A stretch of 64,000 bases of DNA from Candidatus Defluviilinea proxima (GTDB taxonomy: Bacteria > Chloroflexota > Anaerolineae > Anaerolineales > Villigracilaceae), in contig JADKIW010000001.1 in assembly GCA_016721115.1 (NCBI GenBank), forward strand, positions 2,185,501 to 2,249,500. The letters run 5' to 3'. This document shows, in pieces, positions 47,264 to 55,956 of the stretch (position 1 is the stretch's first letter; each line of letters begins with the position of its first letter). The position numbers and the translations under genes were made by a program. The notes beneath the pieces are model-generated. The model made no database searches. It had not been told where the DNA came from and saw only the letters and a program-made list of their open reading frames with translations.

Positions 47264-50071
47264 TCATATCACTTTCATCTCACCCCAATTTTTTCCATAA
47301 CGAGCCTCAGTGGAAAGCGGGATGCTCAATGGGTAGGCGTTTGCCATTGTGTCTTGCACAACCTGTGCTGTCTTTTCCAACTCTTCTTTTGGACATTCCA
47401 ACACGAGTTCATCGTGTACTTGTAAAAGCATTTTACCGGTCAGCCCAGCCTTTTCGAGCGCAGATGGGATTTTCAGCATGGCGATCTTCATGATGTCTGC
47501 CGCAGTGCCTTGAATGGGAGCATTGATCGCTTCCCGTTCTTCGCGATTCTTTGATTGGCTGTTAATTGTACTTTGTAGTGCAGGGAAATATCTTCTGCGT
47601 CCCAATAGAGTTTCAACATATCCTTGTTCAGCGGCTTGCTTGCGAATGCCATCAAGATACTTTTTGACACCGGGGAATTTTTGGAAATATGTTTTGACGA
47701 ACGTCTCTGCTTCTGCAAGCGTAAGTTCTGTGGAGCGTGTGAGACCAAATGCAGACATGCCATAGATGAGACCAAAGTTGATGGCTTTGGCGTGTCGACG
47801 CATTTCCTTTGTCACTTCTTTGGGGTTGATGCCGTAGATCGCTCCCGCTGTTGTAGCATGGATATCTTCATCCGCGCGGAAGGCCTCCAGCATGGCTTCG
47901 TCTTGTGCCATGTGCGCTACGATGCGTAACTCGATCTGTGAGTAATCGACAGAGAGCAATACATTACCTTTGCTTGCAATGAAACCATTGCGGACCTTGC
48001 GCCCAGTCTCGGTGCGGATGGGGATGTTCTGTAGATTGGGGTTGTTCGAAGAGAGACGTCCTGTCACAGCACCGATCTGGCTGTAGGAAGTGTGAACACG
48101 TCCCGTGTTTGCATCCACTGCGAGAGGGAGTGCATCAAGATAGGTCGATTTTAACTTCGAGAGTTCGCGATGTTCCAAGACCCAATCCACGACAGGATGT
48201 TTGCCGCTCAACAGATCAAGCACACCCGCCGCTGTCGAGTAATGTCCGCTAGCGGTTTTGTTGCTTTTATCAGGCGGTTCCAAGCCGAGTGTCTTGAAGA
48301 GTACATCCGAAAGTTGTTGCGTGGAATTGACATTGAATGTTTTGCCGACCGAGTCAAAAATGTTCTTTTCGATCTCTGCCAAACGCTTTGTCAATTCAGC
48401 GGACATCTCTTTGAGGAAAGGTAAGTCGAGCAGAACACCTTCCATCTCCATCCCTGCAAGGACGGGTGTGAGAGGTAAGTCAATTTCATCTAAAAGCTTT
48501 TCGCCTCCCACGCGTTTGAGATCCTTTAGTTGAAGTTCCATCAACCGCAATGGGATCTCTGCATCGGCCACTGCATACGGCGCAACGGACTCAACCGCTA
48601 CATCTGCCATGCTGAGTTGCTTCTTGCCTTTGCCGATCAAGTCTTCGATGTGGGTCATCTCTTCGCCGAGTTTGACGAAGGCCAGATTTTTTAACCCGAG
48701 GTTTCTGGATGATGGGTCAAGGATGAACTCGGCCAACATCGTATCAAAGGTGAGCGGAGTGACGGTTAATCCGAACTTTGCGAGGACGATGTAATCGTAC
48801 TTGGCGTTGTGTGCGATCTTACCGATCTTTGGATTCGTCATCGGCGCTTCCAACGCGGACAATACTTTCTTGAGCGGGAGGTTGGTCCCGCCGTTGTGAC
48901 CGACGGGAATGTAATACCCTTCACCTTCTTTGAAAGCCAGCGAAATGCCGACGATGTCCGCTTTCATTTCTTCGGTGGAGGTTGTCTCGGTGTCGAAGGA
49001 AATGACCTTAGCCTTATTCAACGCTTTGACGAGGTCCGCCAGTTTCTCTTCGGTATCCACGATGTTGACTGTGATGTTCAAGTCTGCTTTGGGGGTGTAA
49101 ACAACCTGCGGTTCGTTCACAAACATGGACATTTGCTGTCCGGGCTTTGATGGGGCAGTGGTTGTTGTCAGCGTAGCAGACGCGTACGCGGATTGACCAG
49201 TAACCTTCTCAAGGGTTTTGAGAAGCGTGCGGAATTCCATCTCTTTGAAAAAGGCTTCGATAGCAGGGACATCCAGATCCTGTGCTTTCGCATGTTCCAG
49301 ATCCAATTTGATATTGAGGTCGGTCTTAATTTGCGCAAGATCGCGGCTGAGATAGGCATTCTCTTTGTTATCTTCGAGTTTTGTCTTCCAACGCTTTTCG
49401 ATTTCATCTATGTTTTTGTAGATGTTATCTAGCGTCTTGTATTTTTCAAGCAAGGCAATGGCGGTTTTTTCTCCAACGCCCGCCACGCCGGGGATGTTAT
49501 CGGACTTGTCACCGACGATGGCCTTGTAGTCCACGACTTGCTTGGGGAGCACGCCAAGTTTTTTGACAACATCTTCATCTTTGATGTAGTTCTGGTCATC
49601 ACCTGCGAGGTAGACGGTGGTGCGTTTGTTTACGAGTTGCAGAAGGTCACGGTCGCCGGTGATGATCTTGACACCAAGTCCTTGTTCATTGGCAATACGC
49701 GCCACGGAACCAAGCACATCATCCGCTTCGAAGCCTTCCATTTCAAGACGCGGAATATTGAACGCATCCACCATTTTGCGGATACGCTCGATCTGTGGGC
49801 GCAGATCATCTGGCATTTTTTCGCGCGTACCTTTGTATGCGGGGAACATTTCATCGCGAAAGGTTTTGCCGACATCGAACGCAACCGCAATGTATTCAGG
49901 TTGTTCCTGTTCAAGGATGCGGAGCAGTTCACGCGCGAAACCGTAGACTCCCGCAGTGGGTTCGCCTTTCGATGTTTGCCAGCGTTGACTTCCGCCTCCG
50001 CCTGCGGTGAGGGCGAAGTACATACGATAGGCGAGTGCGTGTCCGTCAATGAGATAGAGGGTAGGGGGCAT
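47264..50071 (-). CDS. polA: DNA polymerase I
   Basis: PolA fills gaps and removes RNA primers. The 935-residue enzyme has all three domains: the 5'-3' nuclease (about 1-290: LYLIDGHALAYRMYFAL, EGFEADDVLGS, GDRDLLQL, VVDYKAIVGDKSDNIPGVAGVGEKTA), the 3'-5' proofreading domain (about 330-520) with intact motifs (SFDTETTSTEE, IAHNAKYDYIVL, YAVADAEIPLRL), and the polymerase domain with DYSQIELRIVAHM, the finger helix RRHAKAINFGLIYGMSAFGL and QVHDELVLECP. Many bacterial family A members have lost proofreading; this one appears to have kept it. The Phe in INFGLIYG is the usual residue at the ddNTP-discriminating position. Confidence 0.98.
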   Translation of the reverse strand: MPPTLYLIDGHALAYRMYFALTAGGGGSQRWQTSKGEPTAGVYGFARELLRILEQEQPEYIAVAFDVGKTFRDEMFPAYKGTREKMPDDLRPQIERIRKMVDAFNIPRLEMEGFEADDVLGSVARIANEQGLGVKIITGDRDLLQLVNKRTTVYLAGDDQNYIKDEDVVKKLGVLPKQVVDYKAIVGDKSDNIPGVAGVGEKTAIALLEKYKTLDNIYKNIDEIEKRWKTKLEDNKENAYLSRDLAQIKTDLNIKLDLEHAKAQDLDVPAIEAFFKEMEFRTLLKTLEKVTGQSAYASATLTTTTAPSKPGQQMSMFVNEPQVVYTPKADLNITVNIVDTEEKLADLVKALNKAKVISFDTETTSTEEMKADIVGISLAFKEGEGYYIPVGHNGGTNLPLKKVLSALEAPMTNPKIGKIAHNAKYDYIVLAKFGLTVTPLTFDTMLAEFILDPSSRNLGLKNLAFVKLGEEMTHIEDLIGKGKKQLSMADVAVESVAPYAVADAEIPLRLMELQLKDLKRVGGEKLLDEIDLPLTPVLAGMEMEGVLLDLPFLKEMSAELTKRLAEIEKNIFDSVGKTFNVNSTQQLSDVLFKTLGLEPPDKSNKTASGHYSTAAGVLDLLSGKHPVVDWVLEHRELSKLKSTYLDALPLAVDANTGRVHTSYSQIGAVTGRLSSNNPNLQNIPIRTETGRKVRNGFIASKGNVLLSVDYSQIELRIVAHMAQDEAMLEAFRADEDIHATTAGAIYGINPKEVTKEMRRHAKAINFGLIYGMSAFGLTRSTELTLAEAETFVKTYFQKFPGVKKYLDGIRKQAAEQGYVETLLGRRRYFPALQSTINSQSKNREEREAINAPIQGTAADIMKIAMLKIPSALEKAGLTGKMLLQVHDELVLECPKEELEKTAQVVQDTMANAYPLSIPLSTEARYGKNWGEMKVI

Positions 50072-50107
50072 GGTTTATTTCCAGTAATTAGTTTTCAGGT
50101 TAAAACA

Positions 50108-50142
50108 AAAGGAGCGCAGAGTTATTATAATCTGCGCTCCTT
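50108..50142 (-). terminator. terminator of the receiver-Roadblock-Y1 fusion gene
   Basis: AAAGGAGCGCAGA (50108-50120) pairs with TCTGCGCTCCTT (50131-50142). On the minus strand the stem is followed by TTGTTTTA, as expected for the gene ending at 50165. Confidence 0.85.
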
Positions 50143-50164
50143 CATGATCTGTCAATGGGATTTA

Positions 50165-51790
50165 TTAGTGTTTTCCCTGTTCGATTCCCTGTCGCACGCG
50201 GGTTTGTTTGATGTAATCCTTCACCAGTTGTGGCGGGTGCGGTTGTGTGCCGCCCATGATGAGGTATCCCGGTGCCCAGAAATCACCTGATGGGTTCTCT
50301 TTCTTTAAGCGGGAAAATTCTGAAAAGATCTTTTCTGACGTTTGCTGGCGCATGATGCGCATGAGGTAACCGGGCGAAGCCGCAGGTGGAACGTTCACGA
50401 CCCACTGCACATATTCAGGGCGAACGGCGAGATATTCCAAGCGCCAACCGAAGGCAATGCAAATCTGCGGAAGCCATTCAGAAAGACGGTCTGAAATATC
50501 GCCAGTCAGGTAATGATTGGTGAGACGAGGAACGAGCAAGCAGGCATAGGTCAGGTTGTAGAGCCCTGGGGTGATCGGCTCCAGCATGACGCGCCCTGCA
50601 ACTTCCGTAATCGAGTGGGGACGCGTCTCATCTAATTCGCCGGTGGCAGGGCGGCGCATTGGGGTTTCAGGACGCTTGCGCGACTTCGATGGCATGGTGG
50701 CATCAATATCTTCCACCACATGTTCAACGGTCTGATCGTTATCCACCGGAGACTCTTCCATTTGATGGACAACAGGTGAACTCTCTCGATTGTCTTTCTT
50801 CGGGCGCGCTATGGATGTCCGTGTGCCTGCGGATTCCATCGGCGTATGTGTTCTTGGAGATGGAATGGGAGGGGGTACGTCGTTTAGGATGTTTGCGATG
50901 TTAGGAATATCGACATCATCCGACGTGTCTTCGTCTTCTTCAACAGATGGAGCCTGCGCTTCATACGCCACCGGAGCCTGATTCTGTTGTTCAATATGCG
51001 GTTCCATCGCTTCGGTCAACCCCGGTGATGAAAGTCGATTCACCAATTGACCGGCTTGCATGCGAATGGTGCTGAAGGGAGTCTCTGCATCGAAGACCAA
51101 AGCCAATACCACATCGTCTGCAAGGCGTGTGGCGTATAGCATGTGTTCAGCCTTTGTTGCTTCGAGGCGGACAAAACGCAGAAGATCGCTTCCTTTTTGT
51201 CCATCCCAATGACGGGTGACCGTGACGGCCAATTCCCGCGCCGCATCCTGTGAAAGCTGACCGGCGTATGCCCAAAGATTATTCTTGCGTGTGATCAACG
51301 CCGCCTGTGCAGATGATTCAAGCGTAAGCCGCGTAAGATGTTGCGCGGCTTTGGTCACATCGCCGAGCCAGGAAAGCTCATCTTTGTTGTTCAATTGAAC
51401 AGCATGCGATGCTTCGCTGGCTTGGGGTTTCTTGGGCTGTTGGAATGCTTTATCGTTTAACATGTTCAACATTTCCGGTAAGTGCTTTGGTTTCCGTAAC
51501 AAAATCCACGGGCGAATCTCATCCAATGCGGGTGGCGTATCTTCGTCAGAAAACAGGATCAAATTGATGGTCGGGTTGATCGTGCGGATCGCGCTTCCGA
51601 TCTCAGCGACGAAACGTTCTCCGATGTCTAAATCAAGAAAAGCCAGAGAACATTTTTCTTCATCAGTCAAAATAATGGCTTCACTTTTGCGCTTTGCTAT
51701 ATAGAGTGAGTAGCCTGCCTGTTCGATACCATGGCGCATCCCGTTGATGAACCTAGCATCATTTGTTACAAATAGCAGGTTTTTAGCCAT
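50165..51790 (-). CDS. receiver-like + Roadblock/LC7-like + IS200-type (Y1) transposase-like fusion protein
   Basis: This 541-residue protein has three parts. Residues 1-115 read as a CheY-like receiver (NLLFVTNDARFINGMRHGIEQAGYSL, CSLAFLDLDIGERF with Asp53 and Asp55, LLRKPKHLPEML). Residues about 140-262 match the Roadblock/LC7 pattern (AALITRKNNLWAYAGQLSQDAARELAVTV, LADDVVLALVFDAETPFSTIRMQAGQLVNRL). After an acidic, Pro-rich linker, residues about 400-535 resemble Y1 transposases of the IS200/REP type (LTYACLLVPRLTNHYL, GWRLEYLAVRPEYVQWVVNVPP, FWAPGYLIMGG, LVKDYIKQTR). The catalytic HUH motif (normally DHVHL) is replaced by EYVQW, while the Tyr in KDYIKQ is kept. It is therefore probably a domesticated, DNA-binding or scaffold module, not an active transposase. 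ATG 51790 starts the receiver. The gene is single, with its own terminator. Confidence 0.72.
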   Translation of the reverse strand: MAKNLLFVTNDARFINGMRHGIEQAGYSLYIAKRKSEAIILTDEEKCSLAFLDLDIGERFVAEIGSAIRTINPTINLILFSDEDTPPALDEIRPWILLRKPKHLPEMLNMLNDKAFQQPKKPQASEASHAVQLNNKDELSWLGDVTKAAQHLTRLTLESSAQAALITRKNNLWAYAGQLSQDAARELAVTVTRHWDGQKGSDLLRFVRLEATKAEHMLYATRLADDVVLALVFDAETPFSTIRMQAGQLVNRLSSPGLTEAMEPHIEQQNQAPVAYEAQAPSVEEDEDTSDDVDIPNIANILNDVPPPIPSPRTHTPMESAGTRTSIARPKKDNRESSPVVHQMEESPVDNDQTVEHVVEDIDATMPSKSRKRPETPMRRPATGELDETRPHSITEVAGRVMLEPITPGLYNLTYACLLVPRLTNHYLTGDISDRLSEWLPQICIAFGWRLEYLAVRPEYVQWVVNVPPAASPGYLMRIMRQQTSEKIFSEFSRLKKENPSGDFWAPGYLIMGGTQPHPPQLVKDYIKQTRVRQGIEQGKH

Positions 51791-51947
51791 TTTCAATGAA
51801 GTGTAACACGGCAAAAGGACAGATGCAAGCTGGGTAGATGGGTGACATTTACGAAAATGCGAGCTTTTACCCTGAAAATTTGTATATTCAACTTGCTTTT
51901 CGCCGGTGTTTGTGCTATCAATATAAAAAAAGTTAACGAGGGTTTCG

Positions 51948-52775
51948 ATGCACCGTGAACGAGTTTCTGAAAATGTCTTTTGGTTTCAAAGTGAAGTGTA
52001 TGCGCAGGTTACGGCTGGCGTAGTGGCAGGCCCACAATGGGCCGTTGTGATCGATACATTAGCCTTGCCGGATGAAACGCTGACGATCCGTGAATTTATT
52101 GAGCACGAATTGAATGTGCCTGTGCGGTACGTGATCAATACACATTACCATGCAGATCATGCCTGGGGTAATTGTTTCTTCCCTGGGGCAACTGTGATCT
52201 CTCATTCACGTTGTCGTGAACTTCTGGAAGAGCGTGGTGCTCCGTCTTTGGAAGCGGCCAAGAAGCAAAACCTGGCACTACGCCAGGTGAAGATCGTCCC
52301 TCCCCAAATGACGTTCGTAAATGGGGATATGACACTGCGCGTGGGGAAGAAGAACCTGATCATTTCTCCCTCCTTTGGGCATAGCAATGACGGGATCTCT
52401 GTTCTTGTAGAAGAAGATCGCATCCTGTTTGCGGGTGACTCATTCATGCCAGTGCCGCATATTGTTGATGGCGATGTGGATGACAATATTGCGTCCATTA
52501 AACAGATCGCAAAGATGGGCCTCGAGAACATTGTGCAAGGGCACGGCGATATTATTCTGCGTGGCGAGATCGATGCGGCGGTCAAAGAGAATCTGAATTA
52601 TTTGAATGCGATCAAGAAATCTGTGAAGTCCATTGCGAAGCGAAAGAACGCCGATGAATTTTTGGAAGATATGAAGATCGAAACCTGCGGTAAAAGCAGG
52701 GTGCTCCTTGGCGGTTTGGCAGAGGACTTGCACCAGAGTAATTTGCGAGCCTTGTTGTATCAAATGGCTGAATAG
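51948..52775 (+). CDS. metallo-beta-lactamase fold hydrolase
   Basis: The 275-residue protein has the MBL zinc motif HxHxDH in INTHYHADHAWGN (about residues 63-75), further ligands in SFGHSNDGISV (His) and FAGDSFMP (Asp), and QGHGDII (His). Both zinc sites appear complete. Such proteins hydrolyse thioesters, lactones or phosphodiesters; the C-terminal extension (about 205-275) is helical and not diagnostic. There is no signal peptide, so it acts in the cytoplasm. The substrate is unknown. It is a single gene with a GAGGG site and a clear terminator, divergent from the fusion gene at 50165-51790. Confidence 0.88.
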   Translation: MHRERVSENVFWFQSEVYAQVTAGVVAGPQWAVVIDTLALPDETLTIREFIEHELNVPVRYVINTHYHADHAWGNCFFPGATVISHSRCRELLEERGAPSLEAAKKQNLALRQVKIVPPQMTFVNGDMTLRVGKKNLIISPSFGHSNDGISVLVEEDRILFAGDSFMPVPHIVDGDVDDNIASIKQIAKMGLENIVQGHGDIILRGEIDAAVKENLNYLNAIKKSVKSIAKRKNADEFLEDMKIETCGKSRVLLGGLAEDLHQSNLRALLYQMAE

Positions 52776-52791
52776 GAAAATTGCAAAATAA

Positions 52792-52822
52792 AAACGTCCC
52801 CATCACTGGGGACGTTTGCTTT
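52792..52822 (+). terminator. terminator of the MBL hydrolase gene
   Basis: AAACGTCCCCA (52792-52802) and TGGGGACGTTT (52807-52817) form an 11-bp stem with a four-base loop, followed by GCTTTAAA. It is probably also used by the convergent plsY. Confidence 0.88.
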
Positions 52823-52850
52823 AAACAACTTGATATTCGCGCAACATGAC

Positions 52851-53540
52851 TCACTGATTGGTGTTTTGCTTCGCTTCTTTTCTTGCGCGCAACCAACCAT
52901 TCAAACTCAAACTGATGACTCTTTCTTTGCCCTCGATCAACTTCTTGATGTTCGTCCGTAATGCCCAAACGAGAAGCAATAAAGCCAATACTCCATACAA
53001 AGTATCGATGGGGTTTTGATATCCCAGATAGCCTCGTATTGCAAAGATGATCGTTACGAACACAGCGATCCCAATGGTGGTGACAGATGCCATACCAATT
53101 GTGAACCAAATGAATGCGCCGATCCCGAACACGATAGGGAACATGGGGAGCCATAGTCCTACTGCGCCTCCGAGAGCTGGGGCACCACCTGCGCCACCAT
53201 GGAAGCGCAGTTTGCCATCCGCATCACGGTTGAGTAGAAAGATGGAATAGTTATGTCCAAGGATCGCACATACGGGAGCCAGCACATGGAGAACATGGTT
53301 GTCCGGGCTAACGGCTTGTGCAAGCCATACCGAAGTTGCCCCTTTAAGAATATCTAGAATGGTTGTTAGCAATCCTGCCCAAAAACCAGCCGCGCGCACG
53401 GTATTTGTCCCGCCTGTGCGTCCGCTTTCGATCTCGCGCAGGTCTTTGCCGGTTTTGAACTTTACGATCATCATTCCAAAGGGTATGGAGCCCAGAATAT
53501 ACCCGAACACCACGATCCCAACTTCAGCCAACATATGCAT
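52851..53540 (-). CDS. plsY: acyl-phosphate:glycerol-3-phosphate acyltransferase PlsY
   Basis: PlsY uses acyl phosphate to acylate glycerol-3-phosphate, the first step of phospholipid synthesis. The 229-residue membrane protein shows the three conserved loops: YILGSIPFGMMIV, ESGRTGGTNTVRAAGFW (binding glycerol-3-phosphate), and AILGHNYSIF with FHGGAGGAPALGG, the last with some divergence from the usual FKGGKGVA. About five or six membrane helices are seen. ATG 53540 has a GGAGG site at six bases. The C-terminal 30 residues are basic and cytoplasmic. plsX is not nearby. Confidence 0.92.
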   Translation of the reverse strand: MHMLAEVGIVVFGYILGSIPFGMMIVKFKTGKDLREIESGRTGGTNTVRAAGFWAGLLTTILDILKGATSVWLAQAVSPDNHVLHVLAPVCAILGHNYSIFLLNRDADGKLRFHGGAGGAPALGGAVGLWLPMFPIVFGIGAFIWFTIGMASVTTIGIAVFVTIIFAIRGYLGYQNPIDTLYGVLALLLLVWALRTNIKKLIEGKERVISLSLNGWLRARKEAKQNTNQ

Positions 53541-53596
53541 CACAATCCTCCGAATAAGTATAAAACTTGAAACACGAGAAAACCCGTAAGGTTTCT

Positions 53597-54001
53597 CTAC
53601 TCCTCAACTTGTAAGGTCACTTCTGTGACCTCTTTGTTCTCGATCCAGAAGCCTCGCAATTTCCACTGACTGTCTGTTCGTGAACAAATTACATGGACAA
53701 CTTCATAAGCGGCCTCGGCGATATCAGTAGGCGAAACAGCTTCAGGTCCAGTAGGATGCGAATGGAAGATACCAAGTAATTCGAGGTCGTTGGATTCTAT
53801 CCAATCAAATGCCTGAAGTTGTTCGTAGGGATCCATCACGAATCGTTTTCGACTTTGAGCCTGATTCTGCACAAAAATAATTTTTTCCACCCTGCCATTT
53901 TTTCCTGCCAATATCCCGCACGCCTCCAGAGGTGCATGGATGTTTACATAATCCATGATCTCCTGTACGTGCTTTTTATCAAGCGTTAATTGCGAGATCA
54001 T
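53597..54001 (-). CDS. JAMM/MPN-domain metallopeptidase (M67 family)
   Basis: JAMM proteins cleave isopeptide or peptide bonds, often after ubiquitin-like proteins, or release sulfur from carrier proteins. The 134-residue protein has the complete zinc motif H-x-H-x7-S-x2-D in FHSHPTGPEAVSPTDIAEA (about residues 79-97) and the catalytic Glu in LEACGIL (about 26). No ubiquitin-like or ThiS-like gene is adjacent, so its partner is unknown. It starts one base after the stop of the upstream membrane protein, so the two are co-translated. Confidence 0.88.
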   Translation of the reverse strand: MISQLTLDKKHVQEIMDYVNIHAPLEACGILAGKNGRVEKIIFVQNQAQSRKRFVMDPYEQLQAFDWIESNDLELLGIFHSHPTGPEAVSPTDIAEAAYEVVHVICSRTDSQWKLRGFWIENKEVTEVTLQVEE

Positions 54002-54002
54002 T

Positions 54003-54818
54003 TTATCGAATGAAGATTGCTAATCCCCAGCATAGCGCAGTGATAATGGATGGCTCCAGTGTGGCACGCCGTGTGGGGACATTCTCCGCGAGATTGATCG
54101 CGAGGTTGACCAATCCATACAGTGGGCCGATGAGCAATAACCCAAATTGGACAGGAGTTAGAGGCCAATAATGCAACCCTGCCGCAAACTGGACGCATAC
54201 CAACCCAATGCCAATAGACCACGCAAACTCCCATTTACTGCTTCCTCGCAAGTGCAGAATGCGCAAACTCGCCAGCGAAGATGCGATGAAGAGTGCTGGC
54301 AAAAGAATGAACAAGCGAATCTCACTGGAACGCAATGCAACGGACAGAACAAAAAATAATGTATAGGATATGGAGGTCAGTCCAGCCACAGCCAGCGAGT
54401 AATAAGGGGCATCTGCATCCACCACGATATATTCAGCGAGAAAAACAAAGAAAACAAAAATGCCACTCAACAGAAAAGCACCCCACCAGGCTTGTCCGCT
54501 AGGTAGAATGGACAGGGGAACGGTAATGACGAAAGTAGTCAGTGTGGGGAGGAGCCACCATTGAAAGGTTGGCCGTTCGCGAAGGGATGGGTGGCCGCGC
54601 AAAAGCCAATCCATGCCCGAGGCGGTCAACCCGGCCGTCAGGAAACCCATGACTGTATTAATGTTGAGGGGCAGATCAAGCAAAAAGCCTGGAAATTGGA
54701 CAACTACGTTGAATTCGGGCGATGGGATGAGCCTTGTCAACGCAAGCACTAATAAGACCGTGGATGTGAGTAACCCGATGCGGTTCGAATCTGGCATAAA
54801 ACGGTTTTGTTCGTTCAT
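54003..54818 (-). CDS. multi-pass membrane protein, function unknown
   Basis: The 271-residue product has about eight membrane helices (for example GLLTSTVLLVLALTRLI, WWLLPTLTTFVITVPLSIL, GAFLLSGIFVFFVFLAEYIVV, AVAGLTSISYTLFFVLSVAL, IGIGLVCVQFAAGL, FGLLLIGPLYGLVNLAINLAENVP), with short loops and no recognised catalytic motif. ATG 54818 lies seven bases after a TACAAT box, so the mRNA is probably leaderless. It is directly followed by the JAMM peptidase gene. I do not recognise the family; the operon suggests that the two share a membrane-linked task. Confidence 0.7.
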   Translation of the reverse strand: MNEQNRFMPDSNRIGLLTSTVLLVLALTRLIPSPEFNVVVQFPGFLLDLPLNINTVMGFLTAGLTASGMDWLLRGHPSLRERPTFQWWLLPTLTTFVITVPLSILPSGQAWWGAFLLSGIFVFFVFLAEYIVVDADAPYYSLAVAGLTSISYTLFFVLSVALRSSEIRLFILLPALFIASSLASLRILHLRGSSKWEFAWSIGIGLVCVQFAAGLHYWPLTPVQFGLLLIGPLYGLVNLAINLAENVPTRRATLEPSIITALCWGLAIFIR

Positions 54819-54825
54819 TATAAGG

Positions 54826-54831
54826 ATTGTA
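54826..54831 (-). promoter_or_regulatory. -10 box, leaderless start for the membrane protein/JAMM pair
   Basis: TACAAT on the minus strand lies seven bases before ATG 54818, and no ribosome-binding site is present. Confidence 0.45.
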
Positions 54832-54870
54832 CCTGCCCCGCAGACGAATGCCAAGACATATTCGGTATGG

Positions 54871-54876
54871 TAGAAT
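54871..54876 (+). promoter_or_regulatory. -10 box for the membrane protein at 54886
   Basis: TAGAAT lies nine bases before ATG 54886, with only an AAAGGG in between; near-leaderless. Confidence 0.4.
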
Positions 54877-54885
54877 CAAAGGGTT

Positions 54886-55899
54886 ATGGAAGTTCAGAAA
54901 CTTGAAACATTGCCTCCTCCGCCCGGTGTATTTGGTTCACTGAAAACGGGCTTTGACTTGGTTTCCAACCGTGTAGTGCTGATCCTTTTGCCTTTGGGTC
55001 TTGACTTGCTTTTGTGGTTAGGGCCGCGTTTCAGCGTGGATGCCTTGTTGTCTCCTTTCTTTCGACTTGTGTTCACGCAAGCTCGTTTGGGCGTACCAGA
55101 ATCTGACTTGGATCTGTTTGTGCAGAACCAGACCTTCTTCATGGATCGGTTGCAGAATTTCAACTTGCTCAGTTTGCTCTCCAAGTTGCAGTTCTTTCCG
55201 ATCGGTATTTCAAGTCTCTCGGCCCAGATCCTACCTGTAGCAAATCCGTTTGGCGCTCAAAACGTATCTGTTGTTTCTTCGTTTTGGACCATGTTGGGCT
55301 TCTTATTTATCTTGATCCCGCTTGGATGGATAGGCGGAGGCGTATACTTCCGTCAAGTGGCCAAATCAACTTTGGACGTGGGCGATGTGAGCATTAGTTT
55401 ATTTCGCGCGATCGCTCAAACCATCCTTTTGTCAGTACTTTGGATGATCGGCTTGATGGCTATCTTTATACCGTTAGGTTTTCTTTTTACCTTGCTTGCA
55501 ATCATCAGCCCGGTGCTTTCCAATGTGGCAGGCTTTATCATTCTCTTCCTATCGTTTTGGTTGGTGGTGCCATTGTTCTTCGCTCCTCACGGAATCTTTG
55601 TACGGAAGCAGAATGCGTTCTCTTCCATTTCGTCAAGCATGAGGATGATCCGTTTCTCCTTGCCGACAAGTGGCATGTTTGTATTGAGTACTTTCCTCTT
55701 GTCGCGCGGCTTGGATCTTTTATGGAGCGTGCCGGAGAATAAATCATGGCTGGCTCTTGTGGGTTTTGCCGGGCACGCATTCATCACGACCGCATTGTTA
55801 GCGGGTAGTTTTGTATATTATCGTGATATGACCAATTGGTTGCAGAACGTTTACGAACGTTTTCGACAGCTTGGTAAACGACCGGGTTCCACGGTCTAG
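54886..55899 (+). CDS. multi-pass membrane protein upstream of gyrB, function unknown
   Basis: The 337-residue protein has about six membrane helices (for example VVLILLPLGLDLLLWL, FWTMLGFLFILIPLGWIGGGVYF, FRAIAQTILLSVLWMIGLMAIFIPLGFLFTLLAIISPVLSNVAGFIILFLSFWLVVPLFF). The loop FAPHGIFVRKQNAFSSISSSMRMIRFSL reminds of bacterial DUF/YIP-like membrane proteins that carry a conserved amphipathic segment, but I cannot assign a family. It lies 57 bases upstream of gyrB on the same strand and might be co-transcribed. No catalytic motif is seen. Confidence 0.7.
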   Translation: MEVQKLETLPPPPGVFGSLKTGFDLVSNRVVLILLPLGLDLLLWLGPRFSVDALLSPFFRLVFTQARLGVPESDLDLFVQNQTFFMDRLQNFNLLSLLSKLQFFPIGISSLSAQILPVANPFGAQNVSVVSSFWTMLGFLFILIPLGWIGGGVYFRQVAKSTLDVGDVSISLFRAIAQTILLSVLWMIGLMAIFIPLGFLFTLLAIISPVLSNVAGFIILFLSFWLVVPLFFAPHGIFVRKQNAFSSISSSMRMIRFSLPTSGMFVLSTFLLSRGLDLLWSVPENKSWLALVGFAGHAFITTALLAGSFVYYRDMTNWLQNVYERFRQLGKRPGSTV

Positions 55900-55956
55900 C
55901 GAACGTATCTTTTTCACCCGCTTCCACGTGAAGATGGGTATTCTTTGGAGGTTTTT

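Noticed and set aside
50165..51790. Active IS200/IS605 insertion sequence
   Set aside because: The HUH motif is absent, no subterminal hairpins or TnpB gene are seen, and the transposase-like part is fused to regulatory domains.
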